Of a DNA stretch of 64,000 bases, positions 34,126 through 41,680 are shown in pieces. Both the position numbers and the translations under genes were made by a program. This DNA is from Prochlorococcus sp. AG-442-B03. Its GTDB lineage: Bacteria; Cyanobacteriota; Cyanobacteriia; PCC-6307; Cyanobiaceae. Below the pieces are notes generated by a model. That model saw nothing but the letters and a program-made list of their open reading frames with translations. It did no database searches and had not been told where the DNA came from. Each line of letters opens with the position of its first letter. Position 1 is the first letter of the stretch. Location of the stretch: contig QCPU01000002.1 in assembly GCA_003212395.1 (NCBI GenBank), forward strand, positions 62,001-126,000, given 5' to 3'.

Positions 34126-34212
34126 GGAGGGGTGGTCGAGTGGTTTAAGGCTCTAGTCTTGAAAACTAGCGTGTCTGCAAGGGCACCGTGGGTTCGAATC
34201 CCACCCCCTCCG
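34126..34212 (+). tRNA. trnS: tRNA-Ser (UGA)
   Basis: 87 bases with acceptor GGAGGGG/CCCCTCC plus discriminator G, D arm, anticodon stem CTAGT/ACTAG around loop CTTGAAA (anticodon TGA), a long class-II variable arm and T arm GGGTTCGAATCCC. CCA is not encoded. Its 3' 55 bases are copied exactly at 35402-35456. A longer reading frame over this gene is spurious. Confidence 0.97.
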
Positions 34213-34240
34213 TTTACTACAACTGACTTTTATAAAAATC

Positions 34241-34260
34241 TCTCCTTAGGGAGTTTTTTT
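34241..34260 (+). terminator. Terminator after tRNA-Ser
   Basis: CTCC-TTAG-GGAG followed by seven Ts, about 30 bases after the tRNA end. Confidence 0.65.
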
Positions 34261-34373
34261 ATTGCATATAATTCTGGCCTCATTTCGTTAGATTTCGGAA
34301 AGTTTTCCGTAACTAAAGTAAAAAAAGTGGCTCACTTTCGGCTCACCAATCTAAATATATTTTTGTTGACAGT

Positions 34374-34409
34374 CGATCTAAAATAAGGGGCAATTAGCTC
34401 CTTTTTTTT
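34374..34409 (+). promoter_or_regulatory. Leader hairpin repeated at 33431
   Basis: The leader AAGGGGC-AATTA-GCTCC plus eight Ts ends right at the GTG of the cargo gene. Upstream is TTGACA (34366-34371). The same block precedes the DUF3764-like gene on the other strand. It could terminate transcription or hide the ribosome site. Confidence 0.5.
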
Positions 34410-34841
34410 GTGAAAAGATTTTTAATACCTTTATTAGCAGCTATCTCTTTACCTACTGCTGTTAATTCTGAAATAATTCGACTTGAATGCGGAGGAGATG
34501 GAGTCATGAGTAAAAAAGAATTTAGTATTAATGAACAAACTGGCAAAGTTACAATCCAAACTGACGAGAAAGTAATCAACTCTAATAAATTATTCGCAAG
34601 TTCCGATTCATTTATTTTTGAATATTATGACAGCCTTTTTAATGTTGAATTTCAAATTAGCAGAATTGATGGTAGTTATTTATTAAAACAATGGTTGGCT
34701 ATAAGTTCTTTTGACAGAAAGTTAGCTCAAGTAAAAGGAGAAGATGTTTCTTTAATTGAAAAGCAAAGAAAGGCGGAAACAAAACCTATTTTTGGTAAAA
34801 AGCCTTGTTCAAAAATAAAAGCTAAAAAAACAATGTTTTAA
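34410..34841 (+). CDS. Island cargo: secreted or lumenal protein, unknown function
   Basis: GTG start; 143 residues. A signal peptide (FLIPLLAAISLPTAVNS, cleavage near 20) leads to a beta-rich domain (EIIRLECGGDGVMSKKEFS ... SNKLFASSDSFIFEYYDS) and a basic tail (EKQRKAETKPIFGKKPCSKIKAKK). Two cysteines (about 28 and 135) may pair. No family recognised. It lies within the tRNA-Ser island, shares the leader element, and its stop abuts a 15-residue ORF. Confidence 0.6.
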   Translation: MKRFLIPLLAAISLPTAVNSEIIRLECGGDGVMSKKEFSINEQTGKVTIQTDEKVINSNKLFASSDSFIFEYYDSLFNVEFQISRIDGSYLLKQWLAISSFDRKLAQVKGEDVSLIEKQRKAETKPIFGKKPCSKIKAKKTMF

Positions 34842-34889
34842 ATGAAACGCTTACTACTTGCACCGCTTGTTAGTAACTGCTCTAAATAA
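34842..34889 (+). CDS. 15-residue ORF, possible lipoprotein-signal remnant
   Basis: The ATG directly follows the TAA of the cargo gene. The peptide MKRLLLAPLVSNCSK looks like the start of a lipoprotein signal that stops just after the cysteine. It may be a broken gene or chance. Confidence 0.25.
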   Translation: MKRLLLAPLVSNCSK

Positions 34890-34908
34890 GAAATAAATAA
34901 ATTAGTTT

Positions 34909-35286
34909 ATGACAATACAATTCATTGAAGACTTTGATAATGCTTCAAAAAAAACAGCCCCAGGTTCAAGAGGAATAGCCATATTAAATATCTTGACAGT
35001 TATTAGTTGCATAATTGCCATACCTTTCACTTGGGGATTTAGTCTTTTTGGTTTATTGGCGGTACCTATTTATGCAGCGCTTCAATCAATAGCTAACGAG
35101 ACATATAGAACAAGATTATTTACTGAAATCCAAACTCAGATTATTGCGGAAAAAGAGGGACTATTTAACCCTACTAATAATCCTATAAGAAGAAGAGTTC
35201 GCTCAGCCCCCGTTTATGAAGAAGAACCGATAGAGGAAACTGATGATATTAATGAAGATAATTTAGATGAGGGTATTGATAAATGA
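34909..35286 (+). CDS. Island cargo: membrane protein with acidic tail
   Basis: The 125 residues contain two hydrophobic helices (about 23-41 and 43-59, ILNILTVISCIIAIPFTW and FSLFGLLAVPIYAALQ), a linker, and a basic-then-acidic tail (RRRVRSAPVYEEEPIEETDD). It is an integral protein of unknown function. It lies between the cargo gene and the second repeat. Confidence 0.6.
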   Translation: MTIQFIEDFDNASKKTAPGSRGIAILNILTVISCIIAIPFTWGFSLFGLLAVPIYAALQSIANETYRTRLFTEIQTQIIAEKEGLFNPTNNPIRRRVRSAPVYEEEPIEETDDINEDNLDEGIDK

Positions 35287-35401
35287 AAAGCTCATGAAAC
35301 TATTTTTCTCAATAAAACAAAAATCTAAAATGGCTCACTATTGGTGATTTTATTTCCTTAAACATCATCAGATCCATTGGTATCACTAAAAACCGACTAG
35401 G

Positions 35402-35458
35402 CTTGAAAACTAGCGTGTCTGCAAGGGCACCGTGGGTTCGAATCCCACCCCCTCCGTT
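35402..35458 (+). repeat. Detached 3' end of tRNA-Ser (right-hand repeat)
   Basis: Identical over 57 bases to 34158-34214, and alike over five more bases upstream except one. It lacks the 5' half, so it is not a functional tRNA. It marks the right boundary of the island. Confidence 0.85.
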
Positions 35459-35523
35459 CTTATAAAAAGTATCTTAAGTTAAACAAAATAATATAAACGC
35501 CTTTTTGGTATGTCTTTGTTAAT

Positions 35524-35742
35524 ATGATTTTATTTTTATTAATGAGTAAAGGTTTCGCCACAGAAAATTTAATATCCAAAAAATCGAAAAAAAAAGTTAT
35601 TCCAAATGAACCTCAAGGAAGATTAATATCTTGGTCTCCTTGGCCACCTGCTAATTTTCAGACAAGATATCCTGCTTTCCCTTTTGTTCTCACAATATTG
35701 ATCATAGTAATTGGGCAATGGTATTTATCTTTACTAAGATAA
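35524..35742 (+). CDS. Small membrane protein, unknown function
   Basis: The 72 residues have a possible signal (ILFLLMSKGFATE), a basic segment (SKKSKKKVIPNEPQG), the aromatic stretch SWSPWPPANFQTRYPAFPF and one C-terminal helix (VLTILIIVIGQWYLSLL). The aromatic/proline segment before a helix suggests a membrane-interface role. No family recognised. It is the first gene right of the island. Confidence 0.55.
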   Translation: MILFLLMSKGFATENLISKKSKKKVIPNEPQGRLISWSPWPPANFQTRYPAFPFVLTILIIVIGQWYLSLLR

Positions 35743-35797
35743 ACTGAACATGATTTTTGTCTTTAAATTTCAGATTAATTGAGTTTGCGAATTTATT

Positions 35798-36382
35798 TTG
35801 TTTTTTTCAATTTTATTATTAGCCCATTTTCAGGCGGCAATAATCCCAATATTACTAGGAATTAGATCGATCAAAAAATTCAAACACATTCGCAAGCACG
35901 AATTGATACCTTTCGGTTTTATTTTTTTAGGGTTGGCATCAATTTCAGAAATGATAGATCATACACAAACATCTTGGATTTATGTAGATCATTCCTCTTT
36001 ATTTAATTGGTTATTTTATTCTTTCCTGTCTTTAGGTCTAACATGTTTATCAATATCAGTTATAAAAAATAAAATTATTCAAAAAACTAATTTTTTCATT
36101 TCTTTTTGTTCAATAATCTCATATTTTTTATTTGATAAAACTATTGCTCTTTTTTTTCAAGTAATAATAAGTATCCTCCTAATTATAAATTGGCAAAGAG
36201 TTTTTAAAGATTGGCTTTTTATCCTTTACCCAATATTTGGTATTTTTTTTACGACTTTCTTTGGAACAAGGCTCTCAATTAGTGGAGATCAATTTTGGCA
36301 CATTTTAATAGGCCCATCTGGAACAATTAGCGTTCTTACCTTTTATTTAGTTTTAAAGAGATCTGACAAAAAATTTACTTAA
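35798..36382 (+). CDS. Multi-pass membrane protein, unknown function
   Basis: The 194 residues (TTG start at 35798) contain about six hydrophobic helices. Conserved-looking polar points are SEMIDHTQTSWIYVDH and the C-terminal LSISGDQFWHILIGPSG. No transporter or enzyme signature is seen. It is followed by the secreted-protein gene with a gap of 7 bases, so they are probably co-transcribed. Confidence 0.6.
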   Translation: MFFSILLLAHFQAAIIPILLGIRSIKKFKHIRKHELIPFGFIFLGLASISEMIDHTQTSWIYVDHSSLFNWLFYSFLSLGLTCLSISVIKNKIIQKTNFFISFCSIISYFLFDKTIALFFQVIISILLIINWQRVFKDWLFILYPIFGIFFTTFFGTRLSISGDQFWHILIGPSGTISVLTFYLVLKRSDKKFT

Positions 36383-36389
36383 GATTCTT

Positions 36390-36719
36390 ATGAAAATATT
36401 GGTATTTGTAAGTTTTATAGTGTGCTTAGTCACAATAATCTCTCCAGTTAAAATCTTTGCTGATACTGCACTTGATGTTTACATGAATGATTTTTATTCT
36501 AAATCGAATGAAGCTAGCCAGATTCTTAAAGAAATCGAAAAAAGTCTAAAAGAGGGATCAAGAAAAAAAGTATGCTCTAGGCAAAGAGAGGCGGCAAGAT
36601 TAGGTCTATTAGCTAATAAATCATTAATTAAAGCATTTGAAATAGAGGGAGCTAATCCACCAATACAAGCAATAAAGGCAAGTCAACAAAGATGGGAATC
36701 TATTCTGAATGAGTGCTGA
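36390..36719 (+). CDS. Secreted small helical protein
   Basis: 109 residues with a signal peptide (ILVFVSFIVCLVTIISPVKIFA, cleavage near 25). The mature part is helical: LDVYMNDFYSKSNEASQIL, a central KKVCSRQREAARLGLLANK and a C-terminal Cys. The two mature cysteines could pair. Function unknown; a periplasmic or lumenal location is predicted. Confidence 0.65.
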   Translation: MKILVFVSFIVCLVTIISPVKIFADTALDVYMNDFYSKSNEASQILKEIEKSLKEGSRKKVCSRQREAARLGLLANKSLIKAFEIEGANPPIQAIKASQQRWESILNEC

Positions 36720-36744
36720 AGAAAGTCAGTAAATATAAATCTTT

Positions 36745-37179
36745 TTAAATTTGCATTCTTACAGATTTACTAATTAAAGGAATTTCAGGTTCAACTCCAT
36801 AAATACATTGAGAAATTGAATAAATAAAAATAGATAGTATAAATATAAAAATTATTGAGCCTAATTCAACTATGGGAAATATTCTCAAGAAATATGAAAT
36901 TATTATCAAAGCAATATCAATAAGTAATGCTTGGCAGGCGTTATATCTAACGAAATAGGGAACATTTGGATTTCTCGCTAATCCAACAAACAAAATTATA
37001 AATAATAAAAAACTACCAAAAGGCAGAGATTTTTGAATTATTTCTATCGGGAAAGTTAGTAATAACAATATTTTTAAAAATGAATATTTGAGGAACAAAT
37101 AATATCCAAAAGGTATTGATGCCTGTAATGGCAAGGTATACAAAAATGCTGATGAGATTCTTTGGAATATCTGATTCAA
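36745..37179 (-). CDS. Tic20 / Ycf60 family membrane protein
   Basis: The 144 residues have four hydrophobic helices and the family stretch NPNVPYFVRYNACQALLIDI. The N-terminal LPLQASIPFG is also typical. In chloroplasts Tic20 is part of the inner-envelope import channel; the cyanobacterial role is not settled. It is convergent with the secreted-protein gene. Confidence 0.88.
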   Translation of the reverse strand: MNQIFQRISSAFLYTLPLQASIPFGYYLFLKYSFLKILLLLTFPIEIIQKSLPFGSFLLFIILFVGLARNPNVPYFVRYNACQALLIDIALIIISYFLRIFPIVELGSIIFIFILSIFIYSISQCIYGVEPEIPLISKSVRMQI

Positions 37180-37313
37180 TATATTATTTAAAATATCATA
37201 TACATACTTTAACCTAATTTTTCTATACTTAATAAAAAACTTAGCCTCGAAAAAATTAACTTTGGCAGATGGTTATTAAATATTAGATAATTGATTAAGG
37301 TTCATAATTCAAA

Positions 37314-37703
37314 ATGCGTATCCTACATACAATGTTGAGGGTTGGAGATTTAGATAAATCCATTGATTTCTACGTCAATAGATTAGGAATGAATTTATTA
37401 AGAAAAAAGGATTACCCTCATGGGAAATTCACTTTGGCATTTGTTGGTTATGGCTCAGAAAAAGAAAACACAGTAATTGAATTAACCTATAACTGGGACA
37501 AAAAGTCTGAAGACTATGAGCTTGGAGATAAATATGGTCATATAGCTATTGGAGTAAAAGATATTCATCTAATTTGCCAAGGATTAGAAAATAATGGTTG
37601 CAAAATAACAACCAAACCTAAAACCATGAAAAATAGTACAACTGTCTTGGCTTTTGTTGAGGATCCAGATGGTTATAAAATTGAACTTATTGAAAGAGAT
37701 TAA
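37314..37703 (+). CDS. gloA: Lactoylglutathione lyase (glyoxalase I)
   Basis: GloA isomerises the methylglyoxal-glutathione adduct. The 129 residues form the paired beta-alpha-beta modules with metal ligands in [12 protein letters not shown] (His5), [18 protein letters not shown] and [11 protein letters not shown]. The family uses Ni or Zn. Normal length. It stands alone and is followed by an AT-rich spacer with a terminator-like hairpin (37844-37867). Confidence 0.95.
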   Translation: MRILHTMLRVGDLDKSIDFYVNRLGMNLLRKKDYPHGKFTLAFVGYGSEKENTVIELTYNWDKKSEDYELGDKYGHIAIGVKDIHLICQGLENNGCKITTKPKTMKNSTTVLAFVEDPDGYKIELIERD

Positions 37704-37843
37704 AAGCTCAGAAGTCTTTAACTAAATAAACAAATAACTCAAATTTAAAAAAGATTGAATTATCTAATATCTCGTTTTCAATTAACAAAAAATATCTCTA
37801 AGATCACATTTGATAGATTCTGCAGTTTCAATTATTTTAAAAG

Positions 37844-37867
37844 ATTATTCCTAAGATGAGGAATAAT
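37844..37867. terminator. Hairpin between gloA and the RHH gene
   Basis: ATTATTCCT / AGGAATAAT perfect 9-base stem with a 6-base loop, followed by TAAAAATAAATTT. It is only weakly terminator-like and could be a regulatory palindrome for the downstream RHH gene. Confidence 0.4.
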
Positions 37868-37968
37868 TAAAAATAAATTTAAATTTTAAACAATCTATAT
37901 TAATTCTATTCTGAATACATAGACAATCTATATAGATTTATATATCATAGAATTATCTTATAAAGCTT

Positions 37969-38466
37969 ATGCCTAGTAATTGGTCAAAAATAAGAGATGA
38001 ATGGCTTGATAGAACCGCGGTTGCGAAAGATGATGCTAAATGGGCATTAGAAGCTTTAATTAATTCTGAAGAAGAGTTATTTAACATAGAACAAAAAATA
38101 AAGAATAAAGAGGACGCTATAAGCCAAGTAAAATTTTTGAAGAAAAAGGTTAAAGAAACTATTTCCTCTAAAGAAATTAGTCTCGACGATATTGCATTAA
38201 ATACTTCAAATTCAAACAAAGTACAGATCTCAGTACCATCAAATCTTACTTATCTTTTGAAAGTTTGGGCCGCAGCAGAAGGAAGAGATCTATCAAGTGT
38301 TGCTTTTCAATGTTTAGAAACTGGATTAAGGGAAATGAAAAGCAAAGGTTCAATACCTTCAATAGCAGTAAATAGATATGACTCGGCCTGCCAAAAGAGG
38401 ATTGCACTAGCAGAAGTAAACAATCTATTGGAGAAATACGAATTAGCTCAGGATGAAATCAAATAA
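37969..38466 (+). CDS. Coiled-coil plus ribbon-helix-helix protein
   Basis: The N-terminal half is a charged helix (about 15-70, KWALEALINSEEELFNIEQKI). Residues about 84-120 (VQISVPSNLTYLLKVWAAAEG, continuing through SVAFQCLETGLREM) look like a CopG/MetJ-type RHH DNA-binding domain, and another helix follows (QKRIALAEVNNLLEKYE). This would be a dimeric DNA-binding regulator. The next gene starts 2 bases after its stop, an arrangement like RHH antitoxins with their partners, but partner toxicity is not shown. Confidence 0.65.
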   Translation: MPSNWSKIRDEWLDRTAVAKDDAKWALEALINSEEELFNIEQKIKNKEDAISQVKFLKKKVKETISSKEISLDDIALNTSNSNKVQISVPSNLTYLLKVWAAAEGRDLSSVAFQCLETGLREMKSKGSIPSIAVNRYDSACQKRIALAEVNNLLEKYELAQDEIK

Positions 38467-38468
38467 TT

Positions 38469-38861
38469 ATGAATAACAGAAAAATCATTAAAGGATACAA
38501 ACCATTAATATCATCAAGATTTAATATAGATACTTCTGTAGATAAATATAAAGATGGAATAATTTATACTCTTTATTCTGATGCATTTAATTCACTTAAA
38601 GTTGGTTTTGCTGAAAATAATAAGGTTCTAGAAAAAAAATTATCAAGTGAAGCATTGATATTATTGGATATGAAAAAAGGCAACAAGAAAGATCTATTTT
38701 TATTAATAACCACTCTAAAAGAACTTGGCATCAAATATTCAGACAATTTTTATTTCAAATACTCAGGTTCTTTAATGAAACATTTATCTACTTTAGGTTG
38801 GCCTGTTGGAAGATCACTTTATAAACAAAGAAAGATTAAAAAAGAACTTGTATGTGCATAA
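38469..38861 (+). CDS. Partner of the RHH gene, possibly GIY-YIG/T5orf172-like
   Basis: The 130 residues have GIIYTLYSDAFNSLKVGFAEN, which resembles the opening strand and Lys-Val-Gly turn of T5orf172/Mug113 (GIY-YIG-like) domains. The later GWPVGRSLYKQRKIKK is unique to it. The rest of the nuclease motif is weak, so the assignment is uncertain. It is tightly spaced (2 bases) after the RHH gene and ends a few bases from the convergent pentapeptide gene. Confidence 0.5.
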   Translation: MNNRKIIKGYKPLISSRFNIDTSVDKYKDGIIYTLYSDAFNSLKVGFAENNKVLEKKLSSEALILLDMKKGNKKDLFLLITTLKELGIKYSDNFYFKYSGSLMKHLSTLGWPVGRSLYKQRKIKKELVCA

Positions 38862-38863
38862 AT

Positions 38864-39337
38864 TTAAATGTAATCGCACTCTAAAGTTTCTCTGGTTTCT
38901 CTATTTGTAATTGGATTAGTTCCAGTAGCACTTTCACAAAATTTCCTAATAATATCTTTTGGCAAAAAAACATTTGTGAAGTCTGCACCTTGTATTTTTA
39001 CATTTTCAAACTGGGTACTATAAGCGAAAGAATCCTCCAAGTTAGTATTTGATAAATCTGTTCCATCTAAAACAGCTGAGTCTAAGGTTACTTCTCTTAA
39101 GTTGGAGTTACTTAAATTAGTATCTTTCAATTTTGCTCCATAAAGAGTCGCATTTTGGAGCTCACAACCTGACAAATTTGCGTCTTGTAAATCAGTCAAA
39201 TAGAAAGTTGCTCCTTTTAAATCAGATCCAGAAAAATCAGCCCCTACCAAAGATTGTTTACCATAATCCAACGCAGCGAAGCTTCTAGAAGGGAGGGTTA
39301 AAACAACTATTAAAAAAGTTAAAATTATAAATCTCAT
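38864..39337 (-). CDS. Secreted pentapeptide-repeat protein
   Basis: A signal peptide (FIILTFLIVVLTLPSRSFA, about 21 residues) is followed by about 15 pentapeptide repeats of A(D/N)L-type (ADFSGSDLKGATFYLTDL ...), which form a right-handed quadrilateral helix. The C-terminal end carries two cysteines (about 134 and 154). Thylakoid-lumen pentapeptide proteins of this type are known in cyanobacteria, but their function is unclear. Confidence 0.9.
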   Translation of the reverse strand: MRFIILTFLIVVLTLPSRSFAALDYGKQSLVGADFSGSDLKGATFYLTDLQDANLSGCELQNATLYGAKLKDTNLSNSNLREVTLDSAVLDGTDLSNTNLEDSFAYSTQFENVKIQGADFTNVFLPKDIIRKFCESATGTNPITNRETRETLECDYI

Positions 39338-39444
39338 TTGTTTGAGTGTTATTTCAATAAATTCTAACTTCTTAAGCTGAAATCTAAAAATTAATTATTT
39401 ACTGAATGCTATATTTATTGAAATAGCAAATCACGAAATAGGTT

Positions 39445-41085
39445 TTGGATATAAGTCCTTATGATGCAATTGTTGTTGGTTCTGGAGCTACAGGAGGAAT
39501 AGCAGCACTTACGTTGGCAGAACAAGGAATCAAAGTTTTAGTAATAGAAGCAGGGCCTCAAGTTAAAAGGCATGAAGCTTGTAATCATGAGCCAAAAAGT
39601 ACATTAAAAAGATTATCAGGAGTTTTAACAAAAAAACATGCCTATCAATGCCAACATCCTGGTTATTGGAAAAATAATCCTGACTTATATTCAAATGAAT
39701 TGAAGCATCCTTATGACTTCCCAAAAAAAAAGCCATTTCTTTGGACCCAAGGTAAACAATATGGGGGGAGATCATTAACTTGGGGAGGCATAACATTAAG
39801 ACTTTCCTCAGAAGACTTTCATCCGGCAAAAAAAGACGGATTCGGACCAAACTGGCCTATTTCATACGATGAACTATCCCCTCACTATGATTTCATTGAA
39901 AATTTTTGCGGCATCTATGGACGAAAAGATGACATTAAAGAAGTCCCAGACGGTAAATATATTGGTGAAATACCTCTTACAGAAAACGAAAATGTTTTTG
40001 GCAGAAAAGTAACATCAAAATTAAACTATCCATTTATCCAATCAAGAGGATTTGACCGTAATTCATCAGTAAAAGAAAAAAAATGGCCCAAGTCCTCTAG
40101 CTTAGGAAGCTCTTTAAAAAAAGCTTTAGATACTGGAAATGTACAAATAATCTCTAATTACCTAGTGGAGTCTTTTGAGATTAACAAGGCAACAGAGCTT
40201 GCCTCACAACTAACGATCGTAAACCTAGAAAATGGACAAAAAGAAGAATTGAATTGTGATTTAATTCTTCTCTGCGCATCAACAATTTCAACGCTGAGAA
40301 TACTCCTTAACTCAGAATACAAATCAAATTCCTCAGGGTTTAAGGATAATTCTGGGAAATTAGGCAAATATCTCATGGATCACATATCTATCTGTAGATT
40401 TTTTTCAGTCCCAAAAACAAAAAACTCAGATAAACCAGTAGAAAATCCTCCCGATCTTTCTGGAGCAGGCAGCTTCTTTATTCCATTTGGTTCAAATTTA
40501 CCAGAAATTGACGATATAAATTTCCATAGAGGTTATGGAATCTGGGGGGCAATTGATAGATTAGGAATACCTAAATTTTTACAAAAAGACAAAAACAAAT
40601 CCATTGGTTTTCTTATCGCTCATGGTGAGGTCCTTCCTAGAGAGAAAAACTCAGTTTCCCTCTCCAATAAAACAGATGAATGGGGTATCCCAATTCCGTA
40701 CATTGAATTCGAATGGAGTGAGAATGAGTTAAATATGGCAAAACATATGGAAAACACAATACGAAAATCAATAAAAGCTGCAAATGGAAGAATTAAAAAT
40801 ATTAATGAACTAATGAATATCCCATTGGGGAGTTTATTTACAAAAAATTTGATCGCACTTTCAGATAGTCCTCCTCCGCCTGGATATTACATTCATGAAG
40901 TAGGGGGAGCTCCAATGGGGATAAATGAGGAAAATAGCGTAGTTGATAAATTTAATAGATTATGGAGATGCAAGAATGTGCTTGTACTTGATGGAGCATG
41001 CTGGCCCACATCATCTTGGCAAAGCCCCACACTTACAATGATGGCTTTGAGTAGAAGAGCCTGTTTAAATATTAAAAAGACTTAG
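39445..41085 (+). CDS. GMC-family FAD oxidoreductase
   Basis: TTG start; 546 residues. FAD-binding GSGATGG near the N-terminus, GKQYGGRSLTWGGITLR (a GMC signature) and a C-terminal ALIR-like end LDGACWPTSSWQSPTLT with the catalytic region PPPPGYYIHEVGGAPMG. It oxidises an alcohol or sugar alcohol; glucose-methanol-choline enzymes differ too much to guess the substrate. No signal peptide is evident. The C-terminal end overlaps the DUF2811 gene. Confidence 0.92.
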   Translation: MDISPYDAIVVGSGATGGIAALTLAEQGIKVLVIEAGPQVKRHEACNHEPKSTLKRLSGVLTKKHAYQCQHPGYWKNNPDLYSNELKHPYDFPKKKPFLWTQGKQYGGRSLTWGGITLRLSSEDFHPAKKDGFGPNWPISYDELSPHYDFIENFCGIYGRKDDIKEVPDGKYIGEIPLTENENVFGRKVTSKLNYPFIQSRGFDRNSSVKEKKWPKSSSLGSSLKKALDTGNVQIISNYLVESFEINKATELASQLTIVNLENGQKEELNCDLILLCASTISTLRILLNSEYKSNSSGFKDNSGKLGKYLMDHISICRFFSVPKTKNSDKPVENPPDLSGAGSFFIPFGSNLPEIDDINFHRGYGIWGAIDRLGIPKFLQKDKNKSIGFLIAHGEVLPREKNSVSLSNKTDEWGIPIPYIEFEWSENELNMAKHMENTIRKSIKAANGRIKNINELMNIPLGSLFTKNLIALSDSPPPPGYYIHEVGGAPMGINEENSVVDKFNRLWRCKNVLVLDGACWPTSSWQSPTLTMMALSRRACLNIKKT

Positions 41086-41329
41086 AGGGTGTAAATAATT
41101 GATTTAAATAAATTTCTGAGACAGAATTATCTGTACATCCGTTTTGAACGAGAAAAGTAGCTAATGCTGAATTTATAAGCTTATATTGATCCCAAGTTGG
41201 GTTACTTAATACGAAATCTTTCATAGTGTTATAAAGAGTTTCTGAAAGCTCTGTCTCCAAAGAGACTTTGTTTGATGAACATTCAACAAGTTTCTTATCA
41301 TTTAAATTTGATTTGCTAATTTGGTCCAT
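41072..41329 (-). CDS. DUF2811 family protein
   Basis: The 85 residues match DUF2811: VSLETELSETLYNTMKDFV, NPTWDQYKLINSALATFLVQNG and YLNQLF. It is a small helical cyanobacterial protein of unknown function. It is convergent with the GMC gene, overlapping by 14 bases. The upstream bases 41341-41359 hold a palindrome around ATGTACAT. Confidence 0.88.
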   Translation of the reverse strand: MDQISKSNLNDKKLVECSSNKVSLETELSETLYNTMKDFVLSNPTWDQYKLINSALATFLVQNGCTDNSVSEIYLNQLFTPSKSF

Positions 41330-41501
41330 AGATCTATATTTATTACATGTACATAATGATATTTTTTTCTAAAAACATCAAAAAAAATCTGCATCTAAAC
41401 TTTTCGAATTATCAAATGAGACTCATGTTATAAGTTATTTTTTTAGAAACTGAATTTTAAAATAAAGAAATTGATTAGATCTTAAAGAAAAGTCAACAAT
41501 A

Positions 41502-41660
41502 ATGTTGAAGTCCTGTTTTTTTTTAAAACTGCTGGGACTTCTATTCCAATGTGGATTTGGACGTGGAAAACAACCTGTAAATTGTGGAAAATCTAGCTCA
41601 AAATACTTTTACGATTTTACATTAGGAATACTTATATATATTGAGTCTATTAAGACTTAG
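41502..41660 (+). CDS. Possible 52-residue ORF in the 41330-41680 gap
   Basis: ATG at 41502, TAG at 41658-41660. The peptide starts like a signal (LKSCFFLKLLGLLFQCGFG) and contains three cysteines. A GAAGTCC/GGACTTC hairpin (41507-41541) sits within its first codons. It may be a small secreted protein or chance. Nothing else in the gap (AT-rich) is supported. Confidence 0.3.
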   Translation: MLKSCFFLKLLGLLFQCGFGRGKQPVNCGKSSSKYFYDFTLGILIYIESIKT

Positions 41661-41680
41661 TCGAGAAAGAGACAGATGAT

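Larger units (their letters stand above)
34158..35458 (+). mobile_element. 1.24-kb island at tRNA-Ser flanked by 57-bp direct repeats
   Basis: Bases 34158-34214 and 35402-35458 are identical. The first copy is the 3' part of the working tRNA-Ser and the second a detached tRNA 3' end, as left by a tyrosine-recombinase element. The interior carries a signal-peptide protein, a 15-residue ORF and a 125-residue membrane protein, but no integrase. TGGCTCACT occurs near both inner ends (34328-34336, 35331-35339) and may be a recombinase arm site. It is therefore a cargo-only or decayed tRNA-linked element. Confidence 0.75.

Noticed and set aside
34120-34386. An 88-codon frame across tRNA-Ser
   Set aside because: It is the translation of the tRNA gene and its terminator; the tRNA explains the sequence.
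41330-41370. Possible LexA box near the DUF2811 gene
   Set aside because: The palindrome around ATGTACAT does not have the AGTAC-N-TGTACT spacing.
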